Below are positions 37,795 to 48,518 of a stretch of 64,000 nucleotides of DNA, piece by piece (position 1 is the stretch's first letter; every line of letters starts with the position of its first letter). The stretch is from Pseudomonas sp. NFR16 (GTDB lineage: Bacteria; Pseudomonadota; Gammaproteobacteria; Pseudomonadales; Pseudomonadaceae). Position numbers and translations under genes: made by a program. Location: the NCBI RefSeq assembly GCF_900108875.1, contig NZ_FNYJ01000003.1, positions 269,969 to 333,968 on the forward strand, written 5' to 3'. The notes beneath the pieces were generated by a model, which saw nothing but the letters and a program-made list of their open reading frames with translations, had not been told where the DNA came from and ran no database searches.

Positions 37795-38550
37795 ATGGAT
37801 AAGACAAAGCTGGCTGTGCCGTCATCGGTGCCGCGTCATGTCGCGATCATCATGGATGGGAACAATCGCTGGGCCAAGAAGCGTCTGCTGCCGGGTGTGG
37901 CAGGCCACAAGGCTGGCGTGGATGCCGTTCGCGCCGTGATCGAGGTGTGCGCCGAGGCCAAGGTCGAGGTGCTGACGCTGTTCGCCTTCTCCAGTGAGAA
38001 CTGGCAGCGTCCGGCCGAGGAGGTCGGCGCGCTGATGGAGTTGTTTTTCACCGCCTTGCGTCGAGAGACCCGGCGCCTGAACGAGAACGGCATCAGTCTG
38101 CGCATCATCGGTGATCGCTCCCGGTTCCATCCGGAGCTGCAGGCTGCCATCCGCGAAGCGGAAGCCAGCACTGCTGCAAACAGCCGCTTTGTCCTGCAGA
38201 TCGCCGCCAATTATGGCGGTCAATGGGATATCGCCCAGGCGGCGCAGCGCCTTGCGCGTGAGGTTCAGGCCGGGCATCTGCGCCCTGACGACATCACCCC
38301 CGAGCTGCTGCAGACCTGTCTGGCGACCGGCGATCTGCCGTTGCCGGATCTGTGCATTCGTACCGGTGGCGAGCATCGCATCAGCAATTTCCTGCTGTGG
38401 CAGCTGGCCTACGCCGAGTTGTATTTCTCCGACCTGTTCTGGCCGGACTTCAAACACGAAGCCATGCGCCATGCGCTGGCCGATTTCGCTTCTCGCCAAC
38501 GCCGGTTCGGGAAGACCAGCGAGCAGGTTGAAGCAGGAGCCCGTGCTTAA
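37795..38550 (+). CDS. uppS: Undecaprenyl diphosphate synthase
   Basis: cis-Prenyltransferase that makes C55-PP for the peptidoglycan and O-antigen lipid carrier. The 251-residue protein has the signature HVAIIMDGNNRWAKKR (15-30; catalytic Asp21), TLFAFSSENWQRP and the C-terminal DLCIRTGGEHRISNFLLWQ with the RIS-x-F-L motif. It joins dxr and ispD-ispF, which supply its IPP. Its stop overlaps the cdsA start by one base. Confidence 0.98.
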   Translation: MDKTKLAVPSSVPRHVAIIMDGNNRWAKKRLLPGVAGHKAGVDAVRAVIEVCAEAKVEVLTLFAFSSENWQRPAEEVGALMELFFTALRRETRRLNENGISLRIIGDRSRFHPELQAAIREAEASTAANSRFVLQIAANYGGQWDIAQAAQRLAREVQAGHLRPDDITPELLQTCLATGDLPLPDLCIRTGGEHRISNFLLWQLAYAELYFSDLFWPDFKHEAMRHALADFASRQRRFGKTSEQVEAGARA

Positions 38551-39368
38551 TGCTTAAACAACGAATCATCACAGCGTTGATCCTTGCGCCACTCGCCCTG
38601 TGCGGCTTCTTTCTGCTCGCCGGTGGCAGCTTCGCGCTGTTCATCGGCGCCGTGGTGGTACTGGGGGCGTGGGAATGGGCGCGTCTGGCCGGTTTCGAAG
38701 CTCAATCTGCCCGCGTGTTGTATTCGGCCGTGGTCGGGGTGCTGCTGTTTCTCCTCTATCTGTTGCCCGAGCTCGCACCATGGATACTGGTGGCGGCCCT
38801 GCTCTGGTGGCTGACCGCGACCTGGCTGGTGCTGACGTACCCCGAGTCCAGCGAATATTGGTCAAGCGCCGTCTGCAAACTGGCCATCGGTTTGCTGATT
38901 CTGCTGCCGGCGTGGCAAGGATTGGTCCTCATCAAGCCGGCGCCGATGGGCAACTGGCTGATTCTCTCGGTGATGATTCTGGTGTGGGGTGCCGACATTG
39001 GCGCCTATTTCTCCGGCAAGGCGTTCGGCAAGCGCAAGCTGGCCCCGAAAGTCAGCCCTGGCAAAAGCTGGGAAGGCCTTTACGGGGGGCTTGCTGCCTG
39101 CCTGCTCATCACAGCGGTCGTGGGTATTTCTCGCGGATGGTCGGTTATGGAGATCGTGTTCGCGCTGGTGTGCGCGGCGATCGTCGTGTTGATCTCCGTG
39201 GTGGGCGATCTGACCGAAAGCATGTTCAAACGTAAATCCGGCGTGAAGGACAGCAGCAACCTGCTGCCGGGTCATGGCGGTGTGCTTGATCGCATCGACA
39301 GTCTGACCGCCGCAATTCCGGTTTTCGCCCTGCTGCTCTGGGCAGCCAAAGATTGGGGCGTGATGTGA
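38550..39368 (+). CDS. cdsA: Phosphatidate cytidylyltransferase
   Basis: Makes CDP-diacylglycerol from phosphatidic acid and CTP. The 272-residue integral membrane protein has about 7-8 hydrophobic helices and the C-terminal signature region [19 protein letters not shown] / [15 protein letters not shown] at about 213-250. It shares the A of its ATG with the uppS stop codon and ends in a GTGA overlap with dxr. It lies in the uppS-cdsA-dxr-rseP order typical of Pseudomonas and E. coli. Confidence 0.97.
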   Translation: MLKQRIITALILAPLALCGFFLLAGGSFALFIGAVVVLGAWEWARLAGFEAQSARVLYSAVVGVLLFLLYLLPELAPWILVAALLWWLTATWLVLTYPESSEYWSSAVCKLAIGLLILLPAWQGLVLIKPAPMGNWLILSVMILVWGADIGAYFSGKAFGKRKLAPKVSPGKSWEGLYGGLAACLLITAVVGISRGWSVMEIVFALVCAAIVVLISVVGDLTESMFKRKSGVKDSSNLLPGHGGVLDRIDSLTAAIPVFALLLWAAKDWGVM

Positions 39369-40555
39369 GCAAGCCCCAACTGATCACCGTTTTAGGAGCT
39401 ACCGGTTCGGTAGGTCTGAGTACGCTGGATGTCATCGCGCGTCATCCTTCGCGCTATCAGGTTTTCGCCCTGACCGGCTTTAGCCGTCTGGCAGAGCTGC
39501 TGGCGTTGTGCGTTCGCCACACACCACAGTTCGCCGTGGTCCCGACTACGGTCGCTGCGCGACAATTGCAGGATGACTTGCGAGCGGCCGGCCTCGACAC
39601 GCGGGTGCTGGTAGGGGAGGGCGGTCTGTGCGAGGTGTCCGCTCACCCGCAGGTCGATACCGTGCTGGCGGCCATCGTCGGGGCGGCCGGTCTGCGGCCG
39701 ACACTGGCTGCGGTTGAGGCTGGCAAGAAGGTGCTGCTGGCCAACAAGGAAGCGCTGGTCATGTCCGGCGCGCTGTTCATGCAGGCAGTGCGCCGCAGCG
39801 GCACGGTGTTGCTGCCTCTGGACAGCGAGCACAACGCGATCTTCCAGTGTCTGCCTGGTAACTATGGCACTGGCCTTGCCCAGGTAGGTGTGCGGCGGAT
39901 ATTGCTGACAGCTTCCGGCGGCCCGTTTCGTGAAACGGCACTGGCCGAGCTGGAAGATGTTTCGCCGGAACAGGCCTGTGCGCACCCGAACTGGTCCATG
40001 GGGCGCAAGATTTCCGTGGATTCCGCGAGCATGATGAATAAGGGTCTGGAGCTGATCGAAGCCTGCTGGCTCTTCGATACCACGCCTGAAAAAATCCAGG
40101 TGGTCATCCATCCGCAGAGCGTGATCCACTCGATGGTGGACTACGTGGATGGCTCGGTGCTGGCGCAACTGGGCAACCCCGACATGCGCACGCCGATTGC
40201 CCATGCGCTCGCCTGGCCTGAGCGCATCGATTCAGGTGTCGCTCCGCTCGATCTGTTCAGCGTTGCTCGACTGGACTTTCAGGCACCGGACGAATTGCGC
40301 TTCCCTTGCCTGCGCCTTGCGCGGCAAGCTGCGGAAACCGGGAACAGCGCTCCGGCGGTCTTGAATGCTGCCAACGAGGTGGCGGTTGCGGCGTTCCTGG
40401 ACCGACGCATCCGCTACCCTGAGATCGCGAGTATGATCGACGAGGTGTTGAATCTTGAGCCTGTCGTGGCAGTGAACGAGCTGGATACGGTTTTCGAAGT
40501 CGATGCCCGGGCTCGATCGCTGGCGGAGCAGTGGCTCGGTCGAAATGGGCGATAA
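39365..40555 (+). CDS. dxr: 1-deoxy-D-xylulose 5-phosphate reductoisomerase
   Basis: First committed step of the MEP isoprenoid route (DXP to MEP, NADPH). The 396-residue protein has the NADPH motif [15 protein letters not shown] at about 9-23, the [10 protein letters not shown] block, [14 protein letters not shown] (metal-binding Asp/Glu), [13 protein letters not shown] and the [10 protein letters not shown] segment. The GTG at 39365 overlaps the cdsA stop (GTGA); a TTG at 39353 is the less likely start. The rest of the pathway here is ispD and ispF. Confidence 0.95.
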   Translation: MSKPQLITVLGATGSVGLSTLDVIARHPSRYQVFALTGFSRLAELLALCVRHTPQFAVVPTTVAARQLQDDLRAAGLDTRVLVGEGGLCEVSAHPQVDTVLAAIVGAAGLRPTLAAVEAGKKVLLANKEALVMSGALFMQAVRRSGTVLLPLDSEHNAIFQCLPGNYGTGLAQVGVRRILLTASGGPFRETALAELEDVSPEQACAHPNWSMGRKISVDSASMMNKGLELIEACWLFDTTPEKIQVVIHPQSVIHSMVDYVDGSVLAQLGNPDMRTPIAHALAWPERIDSGVAPLDLFSVARLDFQAPDELRFPCLRLARQAAETGNSAPAVLNAANEVAVAAFLDRRIRYPEIASMIDEVLNLEPVVAVNELDTVFEVDARARSLAEQWLGRNGR

Positions 40556-40648
40556 ACGGCAAGTGCCGACAGGCGCAGGTCAATGGGTGTGCATGAGCAT
40601 GCAGCGTGTGCTTGAGCGCACCGTCAAACCGGAACCCGGAGAACAGTG

Positions 40649-42001
40649 ATGAGCGCGCTATATATGATAGTCGGCACCCTGGTTGCCTTGGGTGTGCTGG
40701 TGACCTTTCACGAGTTTGGCCATTTCTGGGTGGCCAGGCGTTGTGGCGTCAAGGTGTTGAGATTCTCCGTCGGCTTCGGCACGCCACTGCTGCGCTGGCA
40801 CGATCGCAAGGGGACTGAGTTCGTCGTTGCGGCCATCCCGCTGGGCGGTTACGTCAAGATGCTCGATGAGCGTGAAGGCGACGTTCCGCCTGAGCTCGTC
40901 GATCAGTCCTTCAATCGTAAATCGGTTTACAAGCGCATCGCGATCGTCATTGCGGGGCCGGTCGCCAACTTTCTGCTGGCGATTGTATTTTTCTGGGTAC
41001 TTGCAATGCTGGGCAGCCAGCAGGTGCGCCCGGTCATTGGTGGCGTCGAAACCGGCAGCATCGCGCAGAAGGCTGGCCTGACTTCCGGTCAGGAAATTGT
41101 TTCAGTAGATGGCCAGGCCACCTCCGGTTGGGCGGCAGTGAATCTGCAGCTGGTGCGCAGACTGGGTGAAAGCGGCAGCATCGCGCTGAAGGTGCGTGAC
41201 CAGGGTTCCGACGTGGAAACCGCGCACGCGCTGGTGCTGGACAGCTGGCTCAAAGGCGCCGATGAGCCTGATCCGATTCGCTCTCTGGGCATCCGGCCAT
41301 GGCGTCCAGCGCTGGCACCCGTGCTCGCCGAGCTCGATCCAAAGGGACCGGCACAGGCCGCGGGCCTCAAAACCGGTGATCGTCTGCTGGCGGCCAACGG
41401 TCAGCCTTTCGACGAGTGGCAGCAGGTCGTGGACTGGGTTCGTGTCCGCCCCGATACGAGCATTTCTTTGCGGGTGGAGCGCGATGGCACTCAGATCGAT
41501 GTGCCCGTAACGCTCGCCGCCCATGGCGATGGCAAGGCGGCGACGGGTTACCTTGGCGCCGGCGTGAAGGGTGTGGACTGGCCACCCGAGATGCTGCGCG
41601 AGGTCAGCTATGGTCCGATCGCGGCGGTTGCGGAGGGTGCCCGGCGTACCTGGACCATGAGTGTGCTGACCCTCGATTCGCTGAAGAAAATGCTGTTCGG
41701 CGAGCTGTCGGTAAAAAACTTGAGCGGACCGATAACCATTGCTAAAGTGGCGGGCGCTTCGGCCCAGTCAGGTGTAGGTGACTTCTTGAATTTCCTTGCT
41801 TATCTGAGCATAAGCCTGGGGGTTCTCAATTTGCTGCCCATTCCAGTGTTGGACGGGGGGCACTTGCTGTTTTATCTGATCGAGTGGGCGCGTGGTCGAC
41901 CGCTGTCGGAAAAGGTTCAGGGCTGGGGGGTTCAGATCGGGATAAGTCTGGTGGTTGGAGTCATGTTACTCGCACTGGTCAACGATCTGGGACGACTGTA
42001 A
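40649..42001 (+). CDS. rseP: Site-2 intramembrane metalloprotease RseP
   Basis: Zinc protease that cuts anti-sigma factors (RseA/MucA type) within the membrane, releasing the envelope-stress sigma factor. At 450 aa it has the metal motif HEFGH (21-25) in the first helix, two PDZ domains (about 120-205 and 220-300) and the third zinc ligand in VLDGGHL (Asp402). About four membrane helices. The ATG at 40649 is used; the GTG three bases earlier adds one residue. An intrinsic terminator separates it from bamA. Confidence 0.97.
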   Translation: MSALYMIVGTLVALGVLVTFHEFGHFWVARRCGVKVLRFSVGFGTPLLRWHDRKGTEFVVAAIPLGGYVKMLDEREGDVPPELVDQSFNRKSVYKRIAIVIAGPVANFLLAIVFFWVLAMLGSQQVRPVIGGVETGSIAQKAGLTSGQEIVSVDGQATSGWAAVNLQLVRRLGESGSIALKVRDQGSDVETAHALVLDSWLKGADEPDPIRSLGIRPWRPALAPVLAELDPKGPAQAAGLKTGDRLLAANGQPFDEWQQVVDWVRVRPDTSISLRVERDGTQIDVPVTLAAHGDGKAATGYLGAGVKGVDWPPEMLREVSYGPIAAVAEGARRTWTMSVLTLDSLKKMLFGELSVKNLSGPITIAKVAGASAQSGVGDFLNFLAYLSISLGVLNLLPIPVLDGGHLLFYLIEWARGRPLSEKVQGWGVQIGISLVVGVMLLALVNDLGRL

Positions 42002-42021
42002 AGCTACGCCGAATTGTGAAT

Positions 42022-42047
42022 CTGCCGCATTTTGCGGCAGTTTGTTT
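42022..42047 (+). terminator. Intrinsic terminator between rseP and bamA
   Basis: CTGCCGCA (42022-42029) and TGCGGCAG (42033-42040) form a perfect 8-bp stem with a TTT loop, followed by TTTGTTT. It begins 21 nt after the rseP stop and the T-run ends 29 nt before the bamA ATG. Confidence 0.75.
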
Positions 42048-42075
42048 ATTGCCAGTTGGAATAAGAAAGGACTTC

Positions 42076-44448
42076 ATGAAACGTCTGCTGCTAACTGCGG
42101 TTCTTGCCGTGCTGATGATCGCCGAAGTTCACGCCGAGTCCTTCACTATCTCCGATATCCGTGTCAACGGCCTGCAGCGGGTTTCCGCGGGCAGCGTGTT
42201 TGGTGCGTTGCCGTTGAACGTGGGTGAACAGGCCGATGACGCGCGTCTGGTCGACGCAACGCGTGCGCTGTTCAAAACCGGTTTTTTCCAGGATATCCAG
42301 CTGGGCCGCGACGGTAACGTCCTGGTCATCACCGTGGTCGAGCGCCCATCGGTTTCCAGCATCGAAATCGAAGGTAACAAAGCGATCACCACTGAAGACC
42401 TGATGAAGGGTCTGAAGCAGTCGGGTCTGGCAGAAGGCGAGATTTTTCAGCGCGCAACCCTGGAAGGCGTTCGTAATGAACTGCAGCGTCAATACGTAGC
42501 TCAAGGCCGCTATTCGGCAGAAGTCGCCACTGAAGTCGTCCCTCAGCCGCGCAACCGCGTTGGCCTCAAGATCAACATCAATGAAGGCGCCGTTGCGGCG
42601 ATCCAGCACATCAACGTGGTGGGTAACTCCGTTTTCCCCGAGCAGGATCTGGTCGATCTGTTCGAGTTGAAAACCACCAACTGGCTTTCCTTCTTCAAGA
42701 ACGACGACAAGTACGCCCGCGAAAAACTGTCCGGTGACCTGGAACGTCTGCGTTCGTACTACCTCGACCGCGGCTATATCAACATGGATATCGCCTCGAC
42801 TCAGGTCTCCATCACGCCCGACAAGAAGAGCGTGTACATCACTGTCAACATCCATGAAGGTGAGAAGTACAGCGTCAAGTCGGTCAAGCTGAGTGGCGAC
42901 CTCAAGGTTCCGGAAGACCAGATCCAGTCGCTGCTGCTGGTCAAGCCGGGTCAGGTGTTCTCTCGCAAGGTCATGACCACGACCTCCGAGCTGATCACCC
43001 GTCGTCTGGGTAACGAGGGTTACACCTTCGCCAACGTCAATGGCGTGCCGACCCCGAACGATGAAGATCACACCGTCGACATCCTGTTCGCTGTCGATCC
43101 GGGCAAACGCGCCTACGTCAACCGCATCAACTTCCGTGGCAACACCAAGACCGCGGACGAAGTACTGCGTCGCGAGATGCGTCAGATGGAAGGCGGCTGG
43201 GCCTCGACCTATCTGATCGATCAGTCCAAGACCCGTCTGGACCGTCTGGGCTTCTTCAAGGAAGTGAACGTGGAAACCCCTGCGGTGCCGGGCACCGATG
43301 ATCAGGTAGACGTCAACTACGCAGTGGAAGAGCAGGCGTCCGGTTCGATCACCGCCAGCGTCGGTTTCGCACAGAGTGCGGGCCTGATCCTGGGTGGTTC
43401 GATCAGCCAGAACAACTTCCTGGGTACCGGTAACAAGGTCAGCATCGGCCTGACCAAAAGTGAATACCAGACCCGCTACAACTTCAGCTATGTCGATCCG
43501 TACTTCACGCCGGACGGTGTGAGCCTGGGTTACAGCGCGTTCTACCGCAAGACCGATTACGACGACCTGGACGTTGACGTTGCCAGCTACTCGGTGGACA
43601 GCCTGGGTGCCGGCATCAACATGGGCTACCCGATCAGCGAGACGGCGCGTCTGAACTTCGGCCTGTCGGTCCAGAAGGACGAACTGAGCACCGGTAAATA
43701 CACCGTCGACGAGATTTTCGACTTCATCGACAAGGAAGGCGACAGCTTCACCAACTTCAAGGCGTCTGTCGGCTGGTCCGAATCGACCTTGAACAAAGGT
43801 ACTTTGCCGACCCGTGGTCATTCCCAGAGCCTGACGCTGGAAACCACGATTCCGGGCAGCGACCTGTCGTTCTACAAACTTGATTATCGCGGTCAGTTGT
43901 TCCACCCGATCACCACCAATTACACCCTGCGTCTGCACTCGGAGCTGGGTTACGGTGATGGTTACGGTTCGACTTCCGGTCTGCCGTTCTATGAGAACTA
44001 TTACGCCGGTGGCTTCAACTCGGTCCGTGGTTTCAAGGACAGCACCCTGGGTCCACGCAGCACCCCGAGTAGCGGTAGCCGCGGCACCCTGGCAGACCCG
44101 GATCAGGATCCGCTGCCATTCGGTGGTAACGTCTTGATCACCGGCGGTGCCGAGATTCTCTTCCCGCTTCCGTTCATCAAGGACCAGCGTTCGCTGCGTA
44201 CCTCGCTGTTCTGGGACGTGGGTAACGTATTCAACACCAACTGCGGCTCGCAGAAGACCACGCTCGATGGCGAGAAGGTCGAGTGTAACGGCCCTGAGCT
44301 TTCCGGTCTGGCCAGCTCGGTCGGTGTTGGCGTGACCTGGATCACCGCGTTGGGTCCTTTGAGTTTTGCCCTGGCAATGCCGGTCAAAAAACCGGACGAC
44401 AGCACCGAAACCCAGGTTTTCCAATTCTCTCTCGGTCAGACCTTCTAA
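42076..44448 (+). CDS. bamA: Outer membrane protein assembly factor BamA
   Basis: Core of the BAM complex that folds and inserts beta-barrel proteins. The 790-residue precursor has a signal peptide (MKRLLLTAVLAVLMIAEVHA), five POTRA domains (about 22-420, starting ESFTISDIRVNGLQRVSAG) and a C-terminal 16-strand barrel with the conserved NSVRGFKDSTLGPRS loop-6 motif and the terminal Phe (LGQTF). The ATG at 42076 starts the signal peptide; the frame is open upstream to 41884 inside rseP. The downstream ompH encodes its chaperone. Confidence 0.98.
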   Translation: MKRLLLTAVLAVLMIAEVHAESFTISDIRVNGLQRVSAGSVFGALPLNVGEQADDARLVDATRALFKTGFFQDIQLGRDGNVLVITVVERPSVSSIEIEGNKAITTEDLMKGLKQSGLAEGEIFQRATLEGVRNELQRQYVAQGRYSAEVATEVVPQPRNRVGLKININEGAVAAIQHINVVGNSVFPEQDLVDLFELKTTNWLSFFKNDDKYAREKLSGDLERLRSYYLDRGYINMDIASTQVSITPDKKSVYITVNIHEGEKYSVKSVKLSGDLKVPEDQIQSLLLVKPGQVFSRKVMTTTSELITRRLGNEGYTFANVNGVPTPNDEDHTVDILFAVDPGKRAYVNRINFRGNTKTADEVLRREMRQMEGGWASTYLIDQSKTRLDRLGFFKEVNVETPAVPGTDDQVDVNYAVEEQASGSITASVGFAQSAGLILGGSISQNNFLGTGNKVSIGLTKSEYQTRYNFSYVDPYFTPDGVSLGYSAFYRKTDYDDLDVDVASYSVDSLGAGINMGYPISETARLNFGLSVQKDELSTGKYTVDEIFDFIDKEGDSFTNFKASVGWSESTLNKGTLPTRGHSQSLTLETTIPGSDLSFYKLDYRGQLFHPITTNYTLRLHSELGYGDGYGSTSGLPFYENYYAGGFNSVRGFKDSTLGPRSTPSSGSRGTLADPDQDPLPFGGNVLITGGAEILFPLPFIKDQRSLRTSLFWDVGNVFNTNCGSQKTTLDGEKVECNGPELSGLASSVGVGVTWITALGPLSFALAMPVKKPDDSTETQVFQFSLGQTF

Positions 44449-44494
44449 GGGTCTGATCACTGCAAACGACAACGGATTCTGTAGGAGTTACATC

Positions 44495-44998
44495 GTGCGT
44501 AAGTTGACCCAATTGGCACTGCTGGCGACGGTTCTGGTAGCAGGCCCGGCATTTGCTGACATGAAAATCGCAGTCCTGAACTACCAGATGGCATTGCTCG
44601 AGTCCGATGCAGCCAAGAAATACGCGGTAGATGCAGAAAAGAAATTCGGTCCTCAACTGACCAAGCTCAAGGCGCTCGAAAGCAGCGCCAAGGGCATTCA
44701 GGATCGTCTGGTCGCGGGTGGCGACAAGATGGCCCAGCCTGAGCGCGAACGTCTGGAACTGGACTTCAAGCAGAAGGCCCGGGACTTCCAGTTCCAGTCC
44801 AAGGAACTGAACGAAGCCAAGGCTGTTGCTGACCGTGACATGCTGAAACAACTGAAACCGAAGCTGGATCAAGCCGTTGAAGAAGTGATCAAGAAAGGTG
44901 GCTTCGACCTGGTGTTCGAGCGCGGTGCCGTGATTGATGTCAAGCCTCAGTACGACGTCACTCGCCAGGTCATCGAGCGCATGAACCAGCTGAAGTAA
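44495..44998 (+). CDS. ompH: Periplasmic chaperone Skp/OmpH
   Basis: Holds unfolded outer-membrane proteins in the periplasm for BAM. 167 residues with a signal peptide ([21 protein letters not shown]) and a coiled-coil body (about 40-130, lysine/glutamine rich), beginning [20 protein letters not shown]. The GTG at 44495 follows GTAGGAG at good spacing and begins the signal peptide; ATG codons upstream (44366) lie inside bamA. It starts 46 nt after bamA and lpxD starts 4 nt after it, so the three are one operon. Confidence 0.95.
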   Translation: MRKLTQLALLATVLVAGPAFADMKIAVLNYQMALLESDAAKKYAVDAEKKFGPQLTKLKALESSAKGIQDRLVAGGDKMAQPERERLELDFKQKARDFQFQSKELNEAKAVADRDMLKQLKPKLDQAVEEVIKKGGFDLVFERGAVIDVKPQYDVTRQVIERMNQLK

Positions 44999-45002
44999 CT
45001 TC

Positions 45003-46058
45003 ATGACCGCGATCATCACACTCGGCCAGTTGGCCGAGTTCCTCGGCGCCACGTTGCGTGGCCCGGCGGACAAGCAGATCACTGGACTGGCCACCTTGCA
45101 GGAGGCCGGTCCAACTCAGGTCAGTTTCCTGGCCAATCCCCAATATCGCAAATTCCTGCCTGCCACGCAGGCCGCTGCCGTGCTGCTCAAGCCGGCGGAT
45201 GCCGAGGGGTATGCGGGCGACGCGTTGATGATCGCCGACCCCTATCTGGCATACGCGCGCATTTCTCACCTGTTCGATCCCAAACCCAAGGCGGCAGCAG
45301 GCATCCACCCCACTGCGGTTGTCGCTGAAGATGCGGTGGTCGACGCGGCCGCCAGCGTCGGTCCTTATGCCGTCATCGAAAGCGGCGCCCGGATTGCGGC
45401 AGGCGTGACTATCGGCGCTCACTGCTTCATCGGCGCACGCAGCGTGATCGGCGAGGGTGGCTGGCTGGCTCCGCGCGTCACGCTGTATCACGATGTGCGT
45501 ATCGGGCAGCGGGTGGTGATTCAATCCGGCGCCGTGCTCGGCGGTGAAGGCTTCGGCTTTGCCAATGAAAAAGGCGTCTGGCAGAAGATCGCGCAGATCG
45601 GTGGCGTGACCATCGGTGACGACGTGGAGATCGGCGTGAATACCGCCATCGACCGTGGGGCCATGGACGACACGCGTATCGGCAATGGCGTGAAACTGGA
45701 CAACCAGATTCAGATCGCCCACAACGTGCAGGTCGGCGATCACACGGCCATGGCGGCCTGTGTCGGCATTTCCGGCAGCGCCAAAATCGGCAAGCATTGC
45801 ATGCTGGCAGGCGGTGTCGGGCTTGTAGGGCACATCGAAATCTGTGACGGCGTTTTCATCACCGGGATGACCATGGTGACCCGTTCGATCACCGAGCCTG
45901 GTTCCTACTCTTCGGGGACGGCGATGCAGCCGGCTGCGGAATGGCGCAAGAGTGCAGCACGGATCCGTCAGCTCGACGACATGTCGCGACGACTGCAACA
46001 GCTGGAAAAGATTGTCGAGGCAGTGACCTCAGGCGGTAAAGCGTCATCTGATGGCTGA
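45003..46058 (+). CDS. lpxD: UDP-3-O-acyl-glucosamine N-acyltransferase LpxD
   Basis: Third enzyme of lipid A synthesis; transfers 3-hydroxyacyl to the amino group of UDP-3-O-acylglucosamine. The 351-residue protein has an N-terminal uridine-binding domain and a hexapeptide beta-helix; the catalytic His is His240 in [18 protein letters not shown]-terminal helix (about 315-345) closes it. It starts 4 nt after ompH. The acyl chain length is set by the ACP pocket and cannot be read with confidence here. Confidence 0.97.
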   Translation: MTAIITLGQLAEFLGATLRGPADKQITGLATLQEAGPTQVSFLANPQYRKFLPATQAAAVLLKPADAEGYAGDALMIADPYLAYARISHLFDPKPKAAAGIHPTAVVAEDAVVDAAASVGPYAVIESGARIAAGVTIGAHCFIGARSVIGEGGWLAPRVTLYHDVRIGQRVVIQSGAVLGGEGFGFANEKGVWQKIAQIGGVTIGDDVEIGVNTAIDRGAMDDTRIGNGVKLDNQIQIAHNVQVGDHTAMAACVGISGSAKIGKHCMLAGGVGLVGHIEICDGVFITGMTMVTRSITEPGSYSSGTAMQPAAEWRKSAARIRQLDDMSRRLQQLEKIVEAVTSGGKASSDG

Positions 46059-46165
46059 TACCTTTTTCTTATCAAGCGTGCACAGCCGATAACTGCCTCC
46101 TTGATTTGCTAGAGGGGTGCCGCGTTAGTCGCACTCCCAATCTTTACTACAGGCTTCCTCTCGAA

Positions 46166-46606
46166 ATGATGGACATCAACGAAATCCGCGAATATCTGCC
46201 TCACCGTTACCCGTTCCTGCTCGTGGACCGTGTGGTGGAGCTGGATGTTGAGAATAAAAGCATTCGTGCCTACAAGAATGTCAGCATCAACGAGCCATTC
46301 TTCAACGGGCATTTCCCCCAGCATCCGATCATGCCGGGTGTGCTGATCATCGAAGCCATGGCGCAGGCGGCGGGTATCCTGGGTTTCAAGATGCTTGACG
46401 TGAAGCCTGCCGATGGCACGCTCTACTATTTCGTCGGCTCCGACAAGCTGCGTTTCCGCCAGCCCGTGCTGCCGGGCGACCAACTGATCCTTGAAGCCAA
46501 ATTCATCAGCTGCAAGCGTCAGATCTGGAAGTTCGAGTGCCAGGCTTCGGTAGACGGCAAGCCGGTCTGCTCCGCCGAAATCATCTGTGCGGAACGTAAG
46601 CTATGA
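46166..46606 (+). CDS. fabZ: 3-hydroxyacyl-[acyl-carrier-protein] dehydratase FabZ
   Basis: Dehydrates beta-hydroxyacyl-ACP in fatty acid elongation. The 146-residue hotdog protein has the catalytic His49 and Glu63 ([14 protein letters not shown] and [10 protein letters not shown]). It begins [17 protein letters not shown]; tandem ATGs at 46166 and 46169 are alternative starts, and a longer frame from 46106 is intergenic. It stands between lpxD and lpxA, sharing the hydroxyacyl-ACP pool with lipid A synthesis. It overlaps lpxA by 4 nt (ATGA). Confidence 0.97.
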   Translation: MMDINEIREYLPHRYPFLLVDRVVELDVENKSIRAYKNVSINEPFFNGHFPQHPIMPGVLIIEAMAQAAGILGFKMLDVKPADGTLYYFVGSDKLRFRQPVLPGDQLILEAKFISCKRQIWKFECQASVDGKPVCSAEIICAERKL

Positions 46607-47379
46607 GTTTGATTGACTCTCGCGCAATCATCGATCCGACGGCCGTGCTGGCCGACAATGTGGAGGTCGGCCCGTGGTCGATCGTCGGACCCGGTGTGGA
46701 AATTGGCGAGGGTACAGTGATAGGCCCGCACGTGATCCTGCGCGGCCCGACCAAAATCGGCAAGAACAACCACATCTACCAGTTCTCCTCGGTGGGTGAG
46801 GACACGCCTGATCTGAAGTACAAAGGTGAGGCGACGCGGCTGGTGATCGGTGATCACAACGTGATCCGTGAAGGCGTGACCATTCACCGTGGCACCATCC
46901 AGGATCGCGCCGAAACGACGATTGGCGATCACAACCTGATCATGGCCTACGCTCATATCGGTCACGACAGCGTCATCGGCAACCATTGCATCCTGGTCAA
47001 CAACACGGCACTGGCCGGGCACGTTCACGTCGATGACTGGGCGATCCTGTCCGGTTTTACGCTGGTGCATCAGTATTGCCACATCGGCGCCCACAGCTTC
47101 TCAGGCATGGGCACCGCGATCGGCAAGGACGTTCCGGCGTTCGTCACCGTGTTCGGTAACCCTGCCGAAGCGCGCAGCATGAATTTCGAAGGCATGCGCC
47201 GTCGTGGCTTCTCGGACGACGCGATTCACGCGCTGCGCCGCGCTTACAAGACCGTATATCGTCAAGGGCTGACGGTGGAACAGGCGATCGTCGAGCTGGC
47301 CGAACCCGCGGCGCAGTTCCCCGAAGTCGCGTTGTTCCTTGAGTCCATTCAGACCTCGACCCGCGGCATCACCCGTTAA
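46603..47379 (+). CDS. lpxA: UDP-N-acetylglucosamine acyltransferase LpxA
   Basis: First enzyme of lipid A synthesis; adds 3-hydroxyacyl to O3 of UDP-GlcNAc. The 258-residue protein is a hexapeptide-repeat beta-helix, with the catalytic His121 in [14 protein letters not shown]. The C-terminal helical domain ends in RGITR. It overlaps fabZ by 4 nt, and lpxB starts 2 nt after it, so these genes are tightly coupled. Confidence 0.97.
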   Translation: MSLIDSRAIIDPTAVLADNVEVGPWSIVGPGVEIGEGTVIGPHVILRGPTKIGKNNHIYQFSSVGEDTPDLKYKGEATRLVIGDHNVIREGVTIHRGTIQDRAETTIGDHNLIMAYAHIGHDSVIGNHCILVNNTALAGHVHVDDWAILSGFTLVHQYCHIGAHSFSGMGTAIGKDVPAFVTVFGNPAEARSMNFEGMRRRGFSDDAIHALRRAYKTVYRQGLTVEQAIVELAEPAAQFPEVALFLESIQTSTRGITR

Positions 47380-47381
47380 TC

Positions 47382-48518
47382 ATGAGTGCCTTGCGGATAG
47401 CGCTGGTCGCCGGAGAAGCCTCTGGCGACATCCTAGGTTCGGGTCTGATGCGCGCAATCAAGGCGCGCCACCCTGATGTGCAGTTCATCGGCGTCGGCGG
47501 CCCGCTCATGGAAGCGCAGGGCATGCAGTCCAGCTTTCCCATGGAGCGTCTGTCGGTGATGGGCCTCGTCGAAGTGCTGGGCCGACTCAAGGAGCTGCTC
47601 GCTCGCCGCAAACTGCTGATCCAGAGCCTGATCGATGCCAGGCCCGATGTGTTCATCGGCATCGACGCCCCGGATTTCACGCTCAATATCGAACTCAAAC
47701 TGCGTCAGGCGGGCATCAAGACCGTTCACTATGTCAGCCCGTCGGTCTGGGCGTGGCGGCAGAAACGCGTCTTCAAGATCCGCGAAGGTTGCGATCTGAT
47801 GCTTACGCTGTTGCCGTTCGAGGCGCGGTTCTACGAAGAAAAAGGCGTTCCGGTGCGCTTCGTCGGGCATCCGCTGGCTGACACCATTCCGCTGCACGCC
47901 GATCGCGCCGACGCTCGAGCGCAACTCGGGCTGGGCGACGGGTCGGTGGTTGCACTGATGCCTGGCAGTCGTGCAGGCGAAGTCGGCCGCCTGGGCGCGT
48001 TGTTTTTCGACACTGCCGAGCGACTGCTGGCATTGCGCCCCGGCATCCGTTTCGTCCTGCCGTGCGCAAGCCCTCAACGCCGGGCGCAGATCGAGCAATT
48101 GCTGCAGGGGCGAGATCTTCCGCTGACGCTGCTCGACGGTCAGTCTCATCTGGCGCTGGCGGCGTGCGATGCGGTGCTGATCGCCTCCGGCACCGCCACG
48201 CTGGAGGCGCTGCTGTACAAAAGACCGATGGTGGTTGCCTATCGTCTGGCGCCGCTGACTTACTGGATACTCAAGCGGATGGTAAAAAGTCCGTACGTGT
48301 CGCTGCCGAATCTGTTGGCCCGGCGTTTGCTGGTTCCAGAACTGCTGCAGGACGCTGCGACCGCGCAGGCACTGGCGCAGACGCTGCTGCCATTGCTCGA
48401 CAACGGCGCGGAGCAGACCGCCGGCTTCGACGAAATTCACCGAACCTTGCGTCGTGATGCCTCCAATCAGGCTGCGGAAGCGGTATTGAACCTGATCGGC
48501 GCGTCACCTTCACAATGA
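47382..48518 (+). CDS. lpxB: Lipid-A-disaccharide synthase LpxB
   Basis: GT19 glycosyltransferase that joins UDP-2,3-diacylglucosamine and lipid X to make the disaccharide. The 378-residue protein starts [19 protein letters not shown] and shows [23 protein letters not shown] and [11 protein letters not shown], followed by [21 protein letters not shown]. It overlaps rnhB by 4 nt (ATGA) and is cytoplasmic, membrane-associated. Confidence 0.97.
   Translation: MSALRIALVAGEASGDILGSGLMRAIKARHPDVQFIGVGGPLMEAQGMQSSFPMERLSVMGLVEVLGRLKELLARRKLLIQSLIDARPDVFIGIDAPDFTLNIELKLRQAGIKTVHYVSPSVWAWRQKRVFKIREGCDLMLTLLPFEARFYEEKGVPVRFVGHPLADTIPLHADRADARAQLGLGDGSVVALMPGSRAGEVGRLGALFFDTAERLLALRPGIRFVLPCASPQRRAQIEQLLQGRDLPLTLLDGQSHLALAACDAVLIASGTATLEALLYKRPMVVAYRLAPLTYWILKRMVKSPYVSLPNLLARRLLVPELLQDAATAQALAQTLLPLLDNGAEQTAGFDEIHRTLRRDASNQAAEAVLNLIGASPSQ

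Noticed and set aside
42091..44472. 793-codon minus-strand frame opposite bamA
   Set aside because: Same reason: codon-bias shadow of a well-supported gene.
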